Shown here piece after piece: positions 34,901-45,973 of a DNA stretch of 64,000 nt. The translations under genes and the position numbers were made by a program. Numbering within the stretch: the first letter of the stretch is position 1; each line of letters starts with the position of its first letter. Origin of the DNA: Dugong dugon (Eukaryota; Chordata; Mammalia; Sirenia; Dugongidae). Location of the stretch: the NCBI GenBank assembly GCA_030035585.1, contig CM057461.1, forward strand, positions 171,813,624 through 171,877,623, written 5' to 3'. Under the pieces are notes generated by a model. It saw nothing but the letters and a program-made list of their open reading frames with translations, did not search any database and was not told where the DNA came from.

Positions 34901-35814
34901 AGCCTCAAACTATAAAATTCATAGAAGAAAAAATAGGACCAACACTTCAGGCCTTAATACATGGCATTAACAGGATACAAACCATAAACATCAACACAAA
35001 AAACCCAACAGATAAACTAGATAATTGGGATCTTCTAAAAATCAAACATCTATGCTCTTCAAAAGATTTCACCAAAAGAGTTAAAAGAGAACCTACAGAC
35101 TGGGAAAAAATTTTTGGACAGTACAAGTCAGACAAAGGTCTAATCTCCATAATCTACAAGAAAATCCAACACCTCTACAACAAAAAGACAACCAATCCTA
35201 TCAAAAAATGGGCAAAGGAAATGAACAGACACTTCACCAAGGAAGACATTCAAATGGCCAACAGACACATGAGGAAATGCTCGCGATCACTAGCCATTAG
35301 AGAAATGCAAATTAAAACCACAATGAGATACCATCTCACCCCGGCATTACTGGCACGAATCAAAAATACTGGAAATAACAAATGTTGGAGGGGCTGCGGG
35401 GAGACGGGAACTCTTATACACTGCTGGTGGGAATGCAAAATGATACAGCCATTTTGGAAAATGATGTGGCGTTTCCTCAGAAAGCTAGAAATAGACGTAC
35501 CATTCGATCCAGCAATCCCACTCCTAGGAATATATCCTAGAGAAATAAGAGTCATCACTCGAATAGACATATGCACACCTATGTTCATGGCAGCATTATT
35601 CACAATAGCAAAACGATGGAAACAACCTCGATGTCCATCAACAGACGAATGGATACACAAACTATGGTACATACACACAATGGAGTACTATGCAACGAGA
35701 AAGAACAATGAATCGGTGAACCATCTCATAACATGGATGAAACTGGAGGACATCATGCTGAGTGAAATAAGTCAATCACAAAAGGACAAATATTGTATGA
35801 GACCTCTATTGTAA
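31993..35814 (+). CDS. L1 ORF2 protein (endonuclease and reverse transcriptase), intact, 1273 aa
   Basis: ORF2p nicks target DNA and copies L1 RNA from the exposed 3' OH (target-primed reverse transcription). Length matches human ORF2p (1275 aa). The endonuclease domain (about 1-239) has the full catalytic set at human-equivalent positions: N14, E43 in LQETH, Y115 in NIYAPND, D145 and N147 in GDFNT, D205 in SRIDHILG, and D229/H230 in SDHNA. The Z region lies at about 380-480. The reverse transcriptase (about 500-770) has motif [10 protein letters not shown] and the FADD box at 700-703, coded at 34090-34101. The C-terminal zinc-knuckle-like Cys/His cluster CWRGCG...HCWWEC begins at residue 1131. 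The ATG overlaps the stop of the small upstream frame. No internal stop or frameshift. Confidence 0.97.
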   Translation: MTATNSHLSIIALNVNGLNAPIKRRRVAEWIRKQDPSICCLQETHLRNKDVNLLKIKGWKKIYQANNYQKRAGVAILISDKIDFKTKSTIKDKEGHYIMIKGMIHHEDITIINIYAPNDRAPKYIKKTLTALKREIDSSTIIVGDFNTPLSVKDRTTKKKLSKDTEDLKDTIIQLDLIDIYRTIHPTAAKYTFFSKAHGTFSRIDHILGHRAILNKIQNAEIIHSIFSDHNAIKVEINTRKSKEKKSNTWKLNNNLLTHQWVIEEIRDGIKKFLESNENENTSYQNLWDTAKAVLRGQFIAIDAHIKKEERDKIKTLTTELKQIEREQQKKPTTTGRKEIVKIRAEINEIENRKTIERINKTKSWFFERINKIDKPLARLTKEKQQRAQITQIRNEMGDITTDPTEIKRIITEYYEKLYSNKFENLEEMDKFLETYGLPKLQQSDIENLNRPITREEIEKVIKKLPTKKSPGPDGFTGEFYKTFTEELVPVLLKLFQSIEEEATLPNSFYEASITLIPKPGKDITKKENYRPISLMNIDAKILNKILANRIQYHIKKIIHHDQVGFIPGMQGWFNIRKSINVIHHINKRKEKNHMIISIDAEKAFDKVQHPFLIKALNKIGIEGKFLNIIKGIYAKPTANIILNGERLKTFPLKTGTRQGCPLSPLLFNIVLEVLARAVRQEKEIKGIQIGNEEVKLSLFADDMILYIENPKDSTRNLLEVIERFSRVAGYKINIQKSVGFLYTGKENDEKEIRKSIPFSIAPKTIKYLGINLTRNIKDLYKENYKTLLHETQRDLHKWKNIPCSWIGRLNIVKMAILPKAIYKYNAIPIQIPTTFFKEMEKLIINLIWKGKKPRISKALLKKKNKVGGLTLPDLRTYYTATVLKTAWYWYNNRDIDQWNRIENSDVNPSTYGHLIFDKGPKYIKWGKDSLFNKWCWQNWISICRKMKQDPYLTPYTKTTSKWIKDLNIKPQTIKFIEEKIGPTLQALIHGINRIQTININTKNPTDKLDNWDLLKIKHLCSSKDFTKRVKREPTDWEKIFGQYKSDKGLISIIYKKIQHLYNKKTTNPIKKWAKEMNRHFTKEDIQMANRHMRKCSRSLAIREMQIKTTMRYHLTPALLARIKNTGNNKCWRGCGETGTLIHCWWECKMIQPFWKMMWRFLRKLEIDVPFDPAIPLLGIYPREIRVITRIDICTPMFMAALFTIAKRWKQPRCPSTDEWIHKLWYIHTMEYYATRKNNESVNHLITWMKLEDIMLSEISQSQKDKYCMRPLL

Positions 35815-35871
35815 AAACCCATGAAAAACCTCACATGCAAACTGTAACAATCCTTGTTGGTTACCAGGGAT

Positions 35872-35886
35872 GGGAGGGGGGGGGGA
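35872..35886 (+). promoter_or_regulatory. G-rich tract in L1 3' UTR, possible G-quadruplex
   Basis: GGG A followed by eleven G; just upstream is another GGG. G-rich polypurine tracts in this position are a conserved feature of mammalian L1 3' UTRs. The neighbour has four G-runs at 44535-44556. Confidence 0.7.
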
Positions 35887-36827
35887 ATACTAAATAGGTA
35901 ATAGGTAAGTGGTAACTTGGGTGAGAGATGAGATAGTACATAGTACAGCGGAAACTAACACAACCTGCACAAGGAAAGGTCATGAAGGCCCTATAGACAC
36001 ATCCAAACCCCCCGAGGGACTGAGTTGTTGGACGGAGGGCTCTGGGGACCATGATCTCGGGGAACATCTAGCTCAATTGGCATAACACTACTTATAAAGA
36101 TAATGCTCTACATTCTACCTTGGTGAGTAGTGTCTGGGGTCTTAAAAGCCTATGAGCGGCCATCTAAGATACTCCACTGATCTCATCCCTTCGGGAACAA
36201 GGGAGAATGAAGAGAACAGGATACAAGGAAAAGATTAGTCCGAAGGACTAATGGTCCACAGCTACCAAGGCCTCCATGGGACTGAGCCCAGTACAGCTGG
36301 ATGGTGCCCGGCTACCACCAATGACTCCTTTGACCAGGATCACAACAGAGGGTTCTGGGCAGAGCTGGAGTAGGATGTAGAGCATAATTTTAACTCCCAA
36401 AAAAAAAAAAAAGAAGACCAGATATACTGGCCTAAAGAATACTAGAGAAACCTCGAGAGTGTGGCCCCCAGACACCCTTTCAGCTCAGAGGGGAAGTTAC
36501 CTTCAAGGTTCGATGTTAAGCCTGGGAATGGACACCCCAGTAAAACTAAATGGGACTAACGATGTACAGGAGTCCGGTGACAAGGGCCAGAAGGCAGAGG
36601 GAGAGTAGGAAACTGATGATAAGGAACACAAATTGAATAAGGACACTGTCGATGTATTGTGAGATTGTTGACCACTGCTATAGGGCAACATTTGTAGTAA
36701 CTATTAAATGGGAGTCTGTTTTGTCCTGTAAGCCTTCATCTTGGGCGAGAATGGCAGCACAATTGGAAGAGCATAGTCAATATCACTTAAATGTGTAAGT
36801 AAAAAGTTTTGAAATGGTGTTTAAATA

Positions 36828-36860
36828 AAATAAAAATAAATAAATAAATAAACAAACAAA
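36828..36860. repeat. (TAAA)n between 3' UTR modules of the upstream L1
   Basis: 'aaataaaataaaaataaata' continues to 'aacaaacaaa'. It looks like an expanded old A-tail captured inside the 3' UTR. Confidence 0.8.
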
Positions 36861-37314
36861 GGAGACTAAAGAGGTACAATAGTCCACTGACAAGGTCCAG
36901 AAGACAGAAGGGGACAAGGAAGCCCCCTGGTGATAGGGAACACAAGGTGGAGTAAGGATATTCTTGATGTGCTGTGAGATTGTTAACCATTGTCATAGGG
37001 CAACATGTGTAGTAACTGTTAAATGAAAAACTATTTTGTTCTGTAAGCCTTCATCTTAAGTGAGAATAACAGCACAGTTGGAAGAGCGTAGTCAATGTCA
37101 CTGAACTGTGAATGTAGAAAATTTTGAAACGGTGTATCTTTGGCCATCTGTAATTTTCATCAAAAAAAAGGTTGAGAATTTAGAGGCTTAATACGTTGTG
37201 GGGTTGTTAACCAATGTCAAAAAAAACAACATGTGTACTACTATTTCATGAGAAACTATTTGCTCTGTAAGCTTTCACCTGAAGTACAATAAAATATATA
37301 TTAAAAAAAAAAAA

Positions 37315-37330
37315 AAAAACACTACGCCTG
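37315..37330. repeat. Shared target-site duplication between the two L1s
   Basis: AAAAACACTACGCCTG, identical to 28536-28551. It is both the right TSD of the upstream L1 and the left TSD of the downstream L1. Its A's merge with the upstream A-tail, so the left boundary is approximate. Confidence 0.88.
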
Positions 37331-37539
37331 AGGCGGGGCAAGATGGCGCTCTAGGCAGAAGCACCATGCCGTCCCTCCACAGCAAAGATCCGAAAACTAA
37401 GCCTAATAGAGAATCAACAATCCTGAAACCCTAGAACACCAAATGAAGAGATAAAGAACTCAGCCAAACACCAAACAGAGTGAGAATACTAAAAGAGAAC
37501 GGAGAGCGAGGAGAGACTCATGCAGAGATTCCTTACCAG

Positions 37540-38204
37540 CTAATGCAGCACGGATCCACCATCTTGGATTCCTATCGGAGACCAGTGAACGGGAGAGCAG
37601 CCTTGCAGAGAGTCCAGTGGGAGACATAACGACCAGTAAACTGCGGTGTGCGCTTTCCCACCCCCCACCCCTCTCCGCCTCGGCTGGGGCTCCCCTGCTT
37701 TCCGTGGCCAGGGTCCCTGGGCTGGGGGACACCGGTGCTTGGATTCCTCATGCCCGGGCTGGCGGCTTTCTGAGAGCCGTTTGCTGGCTGCTGGCGAAGC
37801 TTTTTCTGCCGCCTCCCCCTCCTTTTGCCCCAAGACTGCCGGCTGCTTGGAATTCGCGCCCCTGAGTGGGGGCTCTCTGGGTCCCATTTGTTGGCTGTTG
37901 CTGTGGCATTTTCTGCTTCTTCTGGTTTCTCGCTGGCCTCTCGCTGCCTCCCCCTCCTTTTGCTCGGGTGTCTGGTTCCGAGCGCTGTCTTTGCTCTCTC
38001 CGGCGGGGCTGTGGGGCTGCGTTCGGGCGTGTGGCTGCTTCCAGGTCTGGGCTGCCCCGCTGGTGAGATCCCGGGGCCTTTGTTCGTTTGCCCATCTACT
38101 TCCCATGGCCACGGTCTCTTAAACCTGAGACTGCCGGCTGCTTGGAATTCGCGCCCCTGAGTGGGGACTCTCTGGGTCCCATTTGTTGGCTGTTGGTGTG
38201 GCAT
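37540..38204 (-). other. Antisense open frames in the downstream L1 5' UTR
   Basis: Overlapping minus-strand frames (37540-38112, 190 codons; 37572-38204, 210 codons; 37460-37732, 90 codons) are rich in R, P, S and A. Only the 90-codon one matches the antisense frame of the upstream L1. They follow monomer GC content and are unlikely to be genes. Confidence 0.25.
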
Positions 38205-38423
38205 TTTCTGCTTCTTCTGGTTTCTCGCTTGCCTCTCGCTGCCTCCCCCTCCTTTTGCTTGGGTGTCTGGTTCCGAGCGCCGTCTTTGCTCTCTCCGGCG
38301 GGGCTGTGGGGCTGCGTTCGGGCATGTGGCTGCTTCCAGGTCTAGGCTGCCGTGCTGGTGAGATCCCGGGGCCTTTGTTCATTGGCCCCTCTGCTTCCCG
38401 TGGCCACGGTCTCTTAACCCCAA
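37690..38423 (+). repeat. Two 295-bp monomers in the downstream L1 5' UTR
   Basis: 'gactgccggctgcttggaat' occurs at 37834, 38129 and 38424, each 295 bp apart. Units contain 'gtggcattttctgcttcttc', which the 266-bp monomers lack. Just before the array, about 37690-37830 is a partial unit of the 266-bp type, so two monomer types meet in one promoter. Confidence 0.88.
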
Positions 38424-39186
38424 GACTGCCGGCTGCTTGGAATTCATGCCTCTGAGTGGGGGCTCTCTGGGTGCCATTTGTTGGCAATGACTGCTGGTGT
38501 TGCTTTTTTTTTTTTTTAATTTTATTTTTCTTCTTTTTTGATTAGTTTTGTCATCTTTTCCCTCTTTTTCCCTTTTGTCTTTCTTCATTGCTTAATTTCT
38601 CGTCTCTCTATCTCTTCCTTCTCTTTCTGATCCCTGAATACCAGGCGATGTATGCCTCTGTACCTTCTGGCCAGGCTGTGCTGTGAAAACTGAGACCGAC
38701 TCCCCCAGACCTCATAGCTGCATCAGTGGGATCCCTGGGAACTTTGCAGTTCTTTAACTTTTCTGATTTTTATTTGTTCATTCTTTCCTTTTCTTTCTCT
38801 TCCCCCTTCTGGTTTCCTCCATCCCATAGTCTCTCATCTGTACATTCCAACAACAAGCTCCCCTAGCATTCTTTTATGTTTGTATGCTTTTTGCTCCTGC
38901 TCCTCTCTCCTCTTTCCCATATCCAGCTTAGCTTCACACATACCCATCTTCCCACTGCACCCTACCTACCTGCACCGTGCACTTGACATCAAACCACCAA
39001 GCTGTGCAGGCACACCCTATTGAAACCTGCCCAGCACTGACTACTGACCGTCCTGGTGGCTGCGGTGAGTGCCACAAACAGCCCGTCCCAGTGGCTCCTC
39101 TTCAGCTAGATCTGCTCAGCTGTACCACAAGGATGAAACAAAAAAAAAAAAATCTACAATCAATAAACGAGAGAAATATCTACTGA

Positions 39187-40240
39187 ATGCCCTGAAAACA
39201 GCAAACAATATCAAAACATTTACAAAAACAAGACAAGATGGCTCCAATAAGCGTCCAAATTAAAACACCAGATAACTCTCCTGTGGAAGAAAATGCACTA
39301 GAAGTACCTGATACGGAACTCAAATCACTAATACTCAGAATTTTCCAAGAACTGAGGTGAAAAGCTGACAAACATGAGGAAAATATAGACAAATTTATGG
39401 AAAATACAAACAAAAAATTGGAAGAATTCAGGAAGATGATGCAGGAACAAAATGGCAAAATAAATTCGCAACTCGAAATTATACAAAAACAACAATTAGA
39501 AATCCAAAAGATAAACAACAAGATTTCAGAAATGGACGGTGTCATAGAAGGGCTGAGAAGTAGATTTGAAACCATGGAACACAGGATCAGTGGAACTGAA
39601 GACAAACACTTGGATACAACTCTGTTTCAGGAAAACTCAGAAAAAAGGACAAAGAAAAATGAAGAGACACTGAGAGTTATGTGGGACACAATTAAAAGCA
39701 AAAACTTACAAGTGATTGGCATACCAGAACAGGGGGAGAAAACAGAAAACACAGAGAGGATCATTGACGAACTGCTGACAGAAAACTTTCCCAATATCAT
39801 GAAAAATGAAAAGCTGGCCATCCAAGAAGCTCAACGAACCCCATATAGAAGAGACCCCAAAAGAAAATCACCAAGACATATCATATTCACACTCGCTAAA
39901 ACTAAAGACAAACAAAGAATCCTGAGAGCAGCTCGTGAAAAACAAGAAGTCACATACAGAGGAGAAACAATAAGACTAAGCTCAGATTATTCGGCAGAAA
40001 CCATGCAGGCAAGAAGGCAATGGGATGACATACAAAAAATCTTGAAAGAAAAAAATTGTCAGCCAAGAATAATATATCCTGCAAAAAAAACTCTCGTTCA
40101 AATTTGATGGTGAAATTAGGTCATTTCCAGATAAACAGAAACTAAAGGAATATGCAAAAGTCAAACCAAACTTACAAGAATTATTAAAGGGAGTTCTTCG
40201 ATCTGAGGACAAACAGCTTCAGCCCTCAGGCAGGACCTAG
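39187..40240 (+). pseudogene. L1 ORF1, disrupted
   Basis: Aligns along its length with the intact ORF1 at 30512. Codon 3 is TGA (39193-39195; the intact copy has CGA, a CpG change). A second TGA is at 39358-39360. A run of A's at 40083-40090 is four bases longer, which shifts the frame before the end. The longest remaining frame is 39397-40107 (236 aa), covering coiled coil and RRM but losing the C-terminus. No functional ORF1p is expected. Confidence 0.93.
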
Positions 40241-40483
40241 GACCTAGGCCGCAGGTTCATATGAACCAGATACCATTCTAGGAACCGAACTACAGAGGAC
40301 TTTCCAAAAACAAACGAAATACAACAGGGAATCAGAGAAATCAATCAAAGGATGACAACAACATCAAAACAATGAAAGAGGGAACAAACGGCATAGGTAT
40401 AGAACTTTCTAAAGGAGAGGAAGGCAAGGCAATACCAAGTAAGGGTAGACTGCTTCAAAATTATAAAGATAAGGGTAAAATTC

Positions 40484-40660
40484 ATGGTAACCACAAGGAA
40501 AGTTAACAAACCAACTCATAAAAATAAAGATGAAAAACATAAAGTCTCAACAAAAACAAAAGAAATGAACACAAAATCCACAAACAAAAGTAACTCAGCA
40601 CAAGAGAGTAAGAAGAACAAAGAAAACTTCAGCACCACAAAAAAAACCACTACAAAATGA
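40484..40660 (+). CDS. Small lysine-rich frame upstream of ORF2, 58 aa (second copy)
   Basis: Counterpart of 31805-31996. It begins MVTTRKVNKP and ends TTTK, with TGA overlapping the ORF2 ATG (ATGA at 40657-40660). Compared with the intact L1 it lacks 15 nt in frame and has several substitutions, none creating a stop. It lies in a dead element, so any product would be vestigial. Confidence 0.4.
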   Translation: MVTTRKVNKPTHKNKDEKHKVSTKTKEMNTKSTNKSNSAQESKKNKENFSTTKKTTTK

Positions 40661-43600
40661 CAGCAACAAACTTCCATCTATCAATAATTACACTGAATAT
40701 AAATGGACTCAATGCACCCATAAAGAGACGGAGAGTGGCAGAATGGATAAGAAAACAGGATTCATCCATTTGCTGTCTACAAGAGACACACCTTAGAAAC
40801 AAAGATGTGAATTTATTAAAAATCAAAGGTTGGAAAAAAATATATCAAGCTAACAACTATCAAAAAAGAGCAGGAGTGACAATTCTAATCTCAGATAAAA
40901 TAGACTTTAAAACAAAATCTACCATAAAAGACAAAGAAGGACACTATATAATGATTAAGGGGATGATCCATCATGAAGACATAACCATAATAAATATCTA
41001 TGCACCCAATGACAGGGCTCTAAAATACATTAAAAAACTCTAACAGCACTGAAAAGAGAAATTGACAGTTCCACAATAATAGTAGGAGACTTCAACACAC
41101 CACTCTCAGTAAAGGACAGAACAACTACAAAGAAACTCATCAAAAATACAGAAGACCTAAAGGACACAATCAGCCAACTGGACCACATAGACATACATAG
41201 AACAATACATCCAACCACTGCAAAGTACACATTCTTTTCCAATGCACATGGAATGTTCTCCAGAATAGACCACATATTAGGCCACAGAGCAATCCTCAAC
41301 AAGATCCAAAATGTTGAGATAATTCACAGTATCTTCTCTGACCACAATGCCATCAAGGTAGAAATTAACACTAGAAAGAGCAAGGAAAAAAAATCAAACA
41401 CATGGAAACTGAATAATAATCTGCTTACACATCAATGGGTAATAGAAGAAATTAGAGATGGAATTAAAAAATTCCTAGAATCAACTGAAAATGAAAACAC
41501 ATCATACCAGAACCTTTGGGACACAGCAAAGGCAGTCCTCAGAGGACAATTTATAGCAATAGATGCACATATCAAAAAAGAAGAAAGGGACAAAATCAAA
41601 ACATTAACTACAGAACTCAAACAAATAGAAAGAGAACAACTAAAAAAGCCTACAACCAATGGAAGAAAGGAAATAGTAAAGATCAGAGCAGAAATCAATG
41701 AAATAGAGAACAGAAAAACAATAGAAAGAATCAACAAAACCAAAAGTTGGTTCTTTGAAAGAATCAACAAAATCGACAAATCACTGGCCAGACCGACAAA
41801 AGAAAAACAGCAGAGGGCACAAATAACCCAAATAAGAAATGAAATGGGGGACATTACAACAGATCCAACCGAAATAAAAAGGATTATAACAGAATATTAT
41901 GAAAAACTATATTCCAACAAATTTGAAAACCTAGAGGAAATGGATAAATTTCTAGAAACATACGGCCTACCCAAATTACAACAAAGTGATATTGAAAATC
42001 TGAACAGACCCATAACAAGAGAAGAGATTGATAAGGTAATAAAAAAGCTCCCAACCAAAAAAAGCCCTGGCCCAGATGGCTTCACTGGAGAATTCTACAA
42101 AACATTTACAGAAGAGCTCGTACCAGTCCTACTCAAGCTATTTCAGAGAATAGAAGAGGAAGCAACACTTCCAAATTCATTCTACGAAGCCAGCATAATA
42201 CTGATACCAAAACCAGGCAAAGACATCACAAAAAAAAGAAAATTACAGACCAATATCTCTCATGAATATAGATGCAAAAATTCTGAACAAAATTCTAGCC
42301 AATAGAATTCAGTATCATATCAAAAAAATAATACACCACGACCAAGTAGGATTCATACCAGGTATGCAAGGATGGTTTAACATTAGAAAATCCATCAACG
42401 TAATCCACCACATAAATAAAAGGAAAGAAAAAAATCACATGATCATCTCAATTGACGCAGAAAAGGCATTTGGCAAAGTCCAACACCCATTCCTGATAAA
42501 AGCTCTCAATAAAATAGGTATAGAAGGGAAATTTCTCAACATAATAAAGGGCATCTATGCAAAACCAACAGCCAACATCATTCTTAATGGAGAGAGGCTG
42601 AAAACATTCCCCCTTGAAAACAGGAACAAGACAAGGATGCCCTTTATCACCACTCCTATTTAACATTGTGCTGGAATTTCTAGCTAGAGCAGTAAGGCAA
42701 GAGAAAGAAATAAAGGGCATCCAAATTGGTAATGAAGAAGTTAAACTCTCCCTGTTTGCAGATGATATGATACTATACCTAGAAAACCCTAAAGACTCCA
42801 CGAGAAATCTACTGGAACTAATAGAAAAATTCAGCAGAGTAGCAGGATACAAGATAAACATTCAAAAATCAGTTGGATTCCTATACACCAGTAAGGATAA
42901 CAATGAAAAGGAAATCAGGAAAACAATGCCATTTTCAATAGCCCCTAAAAAGATAAAATACTTAGGAATAAATCTGACCAGGAATGTAAAAGACCTATAC
43001 AAAGAAAGCTACAAAAAACTGCTGCATGAAACCCAAAGGGATCTACATAAATGGAAAAACATACCATGCTCATGGATAGGCAGACTCAACATTGTGAAAA
43101 TGGCAATTCTACCTAAAGCAATTTACAAATACAATGCAATCCCAATACAAATACCAACAACATTCTTCAAAGAGATGGAAAAACTAATTATTAACTTTAT
43201 ATGGAAAGGGAAGAAACCCCGAATAAGTAAAGCACTACTGAAGAAGAAGAATAAAGTTGGAGGACTCACACTACCTGACTTGAGAACCTACTATACAGCT
43301 ACAGTACTCAGAACAGCCTGGTACTGGTACAACAACAGAGACATTGACCAATGGAACAGAATTGAGAACCCAGATGTAAACCCATCCACCTACAGTCACC
43401 CGATCTTCGACAAGGGCCCGAAGTCCATCAAATGGGGAAAAGACAGTCTTTTTAACAAATGGTGCTGGCAAAACTGGATATCCATTTGTAGAAAAATGAA
43501 ACAGGACCCATACCTCACACCATATACAAAAACTACTTCAAAATGGATCAAAGACCTGAATATAAAGCCTCAAACTATAAAATTCATTGAAGAAAAAATA

Positions 43601-44482
43601 GGACCAACACTTCAGGCCTTAATACATGGCATTAACAGGATACAAACCATAAACATCAACACAAAAAACTCAACAGATAAACTAGATAACTGGGATCTTC
43701 TAAAAATCAAACATCTATTCTCTTCAAAAGACTTCACCAAAAGAGTCAAAAGAGAACCTACAGACTGGGAGAAAATTTTTGGACAGTACAAGTCAGACAA
43801 AGGTCTAATCTCCATAATCTACAAGAAAATCCAACACCTCTACAACAAAAAGACAACCAATCCTATCAAAAAATGGGCAAAGGAAATGAACAGACACTTC
43901 ACCAAGGAAGACATTCAAATGGCCAACAGACACATGAGGAAATGCTCGCGATCACTAGCCATTAGAGAAATGCAAATTAAAACCACAATGAGATACCATC
44001 TCACCCCGGGATTACTGGCACGAATCAAAAATACTGGAAATAACAAATGTTGGAGGGGCTGCGGGGAGATGGGAACTCTTATACACTGCTGGTGGGAATG
44101 CAAAATGATACAACCATTTTGGAAAATGATATGGCGCTTCCTCAGAAAGCTAGAAATAGACATACCATTCGATCAAGCAATCCCACTCCTAGGAATATAT
44201 CCTAGAGAAATAAGAGTCATCACTCGAATAGACATATGCACACCTATGTTCATGGCAGCATTGTTCACAATAGCAAAACGATGGAAACTACCTCGATGTC
44301 CATCAACAGATGAATGGATACACAAACTATGGTACATACACACAATGGAGTACTATGCAACGAGAAAGAACAACAATGAATCTGTGAACCATCTCATAAC
44401 ATGGATGAAACTGGAGGACATTATGCTGAGTGAAATAAGTCAATCACAAAAGGACAAATATTATATGAGACCTCTATTGTAA
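40657..44482 (+). pseudogene. L1 ORF2, disrupted by three frameshifts
   Basis: Aligns with the intact ORF2 from the same ATG to the same stop. Frame is lost at 41031-41040 (A run one base short), at about 42230-42238 (A run one base long) and at about 42611-42614 (one extra T). Open blocks are 40657-41043 (endonuclease start), 41253-42305 (endonuclease end and Z region), 42262-42663 (RT start) and 42614-44482 (622 aa: RT palm with FADD, thumb, Cys/His cluster). The Asp after AF in RT motif A is Gly (AEKAFGK). A 3-nt insertion near the 3' end adds one Asn. Changes are few, so death is fairly recent. Confidence 0.95.
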
Positions 44483-45960
44483 AAACCCATGAAAAAATTC
44501 ACATGCAAAATGTAACAATCCTTGTTGGTTACCAGGGATGGGAGGGGAGGGGGGGGAAATACTAAATAGGCAATAGAAAAGTGGTACCTTGGGTGAGAGG
44601 TGAGATAGTACACAGTACAGGGGAAACTAACACAACCTGCACAAGGAAAGGTCATGGAGGCCCTATAGACACATCCAAACCCCCCGAGGGACTGAGTTGT
44701 TGGACGGAGGGCTCTGGGGACCATGGTCTCGGGGAACATCTAGCTCAATTGGCATGACACTACTTATAAAGATAATGCTCTACATTCTACCTTGGTGAGT
44801 AGTGTCTGGGGTCTTAAAAGCCTATGGGCGGCCATGTAAGATACTCCACTGGTCTCATCCCTTCGGGAGCAAGGGAGAATGAAGAGAACAGGATACAACG
44901 AAAAGATTAGTCCAAAGGACTAATTGTCCACAGCTACCAAGGCCTCCACCGGACTGAGTCCAGTACAGCTAGATGGTGCCCGGCTACCACCACTGACTGC
45001 TCTGACCAGGATCACAACAGAGGGTTCTGGACAGAGCTGGAGAAGGATGTAGAGCATAATTTTAACTCCCCCCCCCCAAAAAAAAAAAAAGACCAGATTT
45101 ACTGGCCTAAAGAATACTGGAGAAACCTCAAGATTGTGTCCCCCAGACACCCTTTCAGCTCAGAGGTGAAGTTACCTTCGAGGTTCGATGTTAAGCCTGG
45201 GAGAGGACAGCCCAGTAAAACTAAACGGGACTAACAAGGTACAGGAGTCTGGTGACAAAGGCCAGAAGGCAAAGGGGGAGTAGGAAACTGATGATAAGGA
45301 ACACAAGTTGAGTAAGGACACTGTCGATGTGTTGTGAGATTGTTGACCACTGTTATAGGGCAACATTTGTAGTAACTATTAAATGGGAGGCTGTTTTGTC
45401 CTGTAAGCCTTCATCTTGGGCGAGAATGGCAGCACAATTGGAAGAGCATAGTCAATATCACTTAAATGTGTAAGTAAAAAGTTTTGAAATGGTGTTAAAA
45501 AAAAACAAAACCAAATGAGACTAATGAGGTACAGTAGTCCAGTGACAAGGGCCAGAAGACAGAAGGGGACAAGGAAGTCCCCTGGTGATAGGGAACACAA
45601 GGTGGAGTAAGGATATTCTTGATGTGTTGTGAGATTGTTAACCATTGTCATAGGGCAACATGTGTAGTAACTGTTAAATGAGAAACTATTTTGTTCTGTA
45701 AGCCTTCATCTTAAGTGAGAATAACAGCACAGTTGGAAGAGCGTAGTCAATGTCACCGAACTGTGAATGTAGAAATTTTTGAAACGGTGTATCTTTAGCT
45801 ATCTGTATTTTCATCAAAAAAAAAAAAAAGGTTGAGAATTTAGAGGCTTAATATGTTGTGGGGTTGTTAACCAATGTCATAAAACAACATGTGTACTACT
45901 GTTTCATGAGAAACTATTTGTTCTGTAAGCCTTCACCTGAAGTACAATAAAATATTAAAA
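44483..45960 (+). other. 3' UTR of the downstream L1
   Basis: Same layout as 35815-37314. G-runs lie at 44535-44556. The first and second modules are 295 bp apart (shared word at 45333 and 45628). The A-rich separator after module 1 is a plain A/CA stretch at 45496-45515 instead of the (TAAA)n of the upstream copy. The third module ends in AATAAA near 45949. Confidence 0.85.
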
Positions 45961-45973
45961 AAAAACTATGCCT
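45961..45973. repeat. Right target-site duplication of the downstream L1, decayed
   Basis: AAAAACTATGCCT. Against the left copy it lacks two bases and has T for C at a CpG. Confidence 0.75.

Larger units (their letters stand above)
35815..37314 (+). other. L1 3' UTR made of repeated 3'-end modules
   Basis: About 1.5 kb. A G-rich tract (35872-35886) sits early. From about 36546 two similar ~300-bp modules follow (36546-36820 and 36862-37137; a shared word 'tgtgagattgtt' is 315 bp apart). Each ends in an A-rich stretch. A third, shorter terminal module (37183-37300) ends in AATAAA and the A-tail. All three carry 'ctgtaagc(c/t)ttca' and a 'gttgttaacca'-like word. The downstream L1 has the same order. 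Confidence 0.85.
28551..37315 (+). mobile_element. Full-length L1 with both ORFs intact (upstream copy)
   Basis: Parts in order: a 5' end with 'gggcaagatggcgctctagg'; a GC-rich 5' UTR with three 266-bp monomers (28912-29709); ORF1 30512-31561; a 431-nt spacer with a small reading frame; ORF2 31993-35814; a 1.5-kb 3' UTR with a G-rich tract; AATAAA at 37288-37293; and an A-tail of about 17. Flanking TSDs are perfect. There are no stops or frameshifts in either ORF. With all catalytic signatures present and unmutated TSDs, this is a very young insertion that may still be competent. Promoter and retrotransposition activity cannot be judged from sequence alone. Confidence 0.95.
37330..45960 (+). 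mobile_element. Full-length L1, decayed (downstream copy)
   Basis: Same architecture as the upstream L1 and close to it in sequence. The 5' end reads 'gaggcggggcaagatggcgc'. Its 5' UTR is shorter and has a different monomer (295 bp). ORF1 (39187-40240) and ORF2 (40657-44482) are broken. The 3' UTR keeps the module order and ends AATAAAATATT plus A's. Its right TSD (45961-45973) differs from the left by a 2-base loss and a C-to-T change at a CpG. All of this makes it older than the upstream copy. Confidence 0.95.

Noticed and set aside
32334-35678. Minus-strand open frames of 60-142 codons across ORF2
   Set aside because: They are shadows of the intact L1 ORF2; their sequences recur opposite the second ORF2.
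37834-38450. Regularly spaced repeats as a CRISPR-like array
   Set aside because: Units are 295 bp without short repeat-spacer structure, inside an L1 promoter in a mammalian genome.
28551-45960. L1 pair as a simple segmental duplication
   Set aside because: The 5' UTRs have different monomer types and the 5' ends differ, so they are not copies of one insertion.
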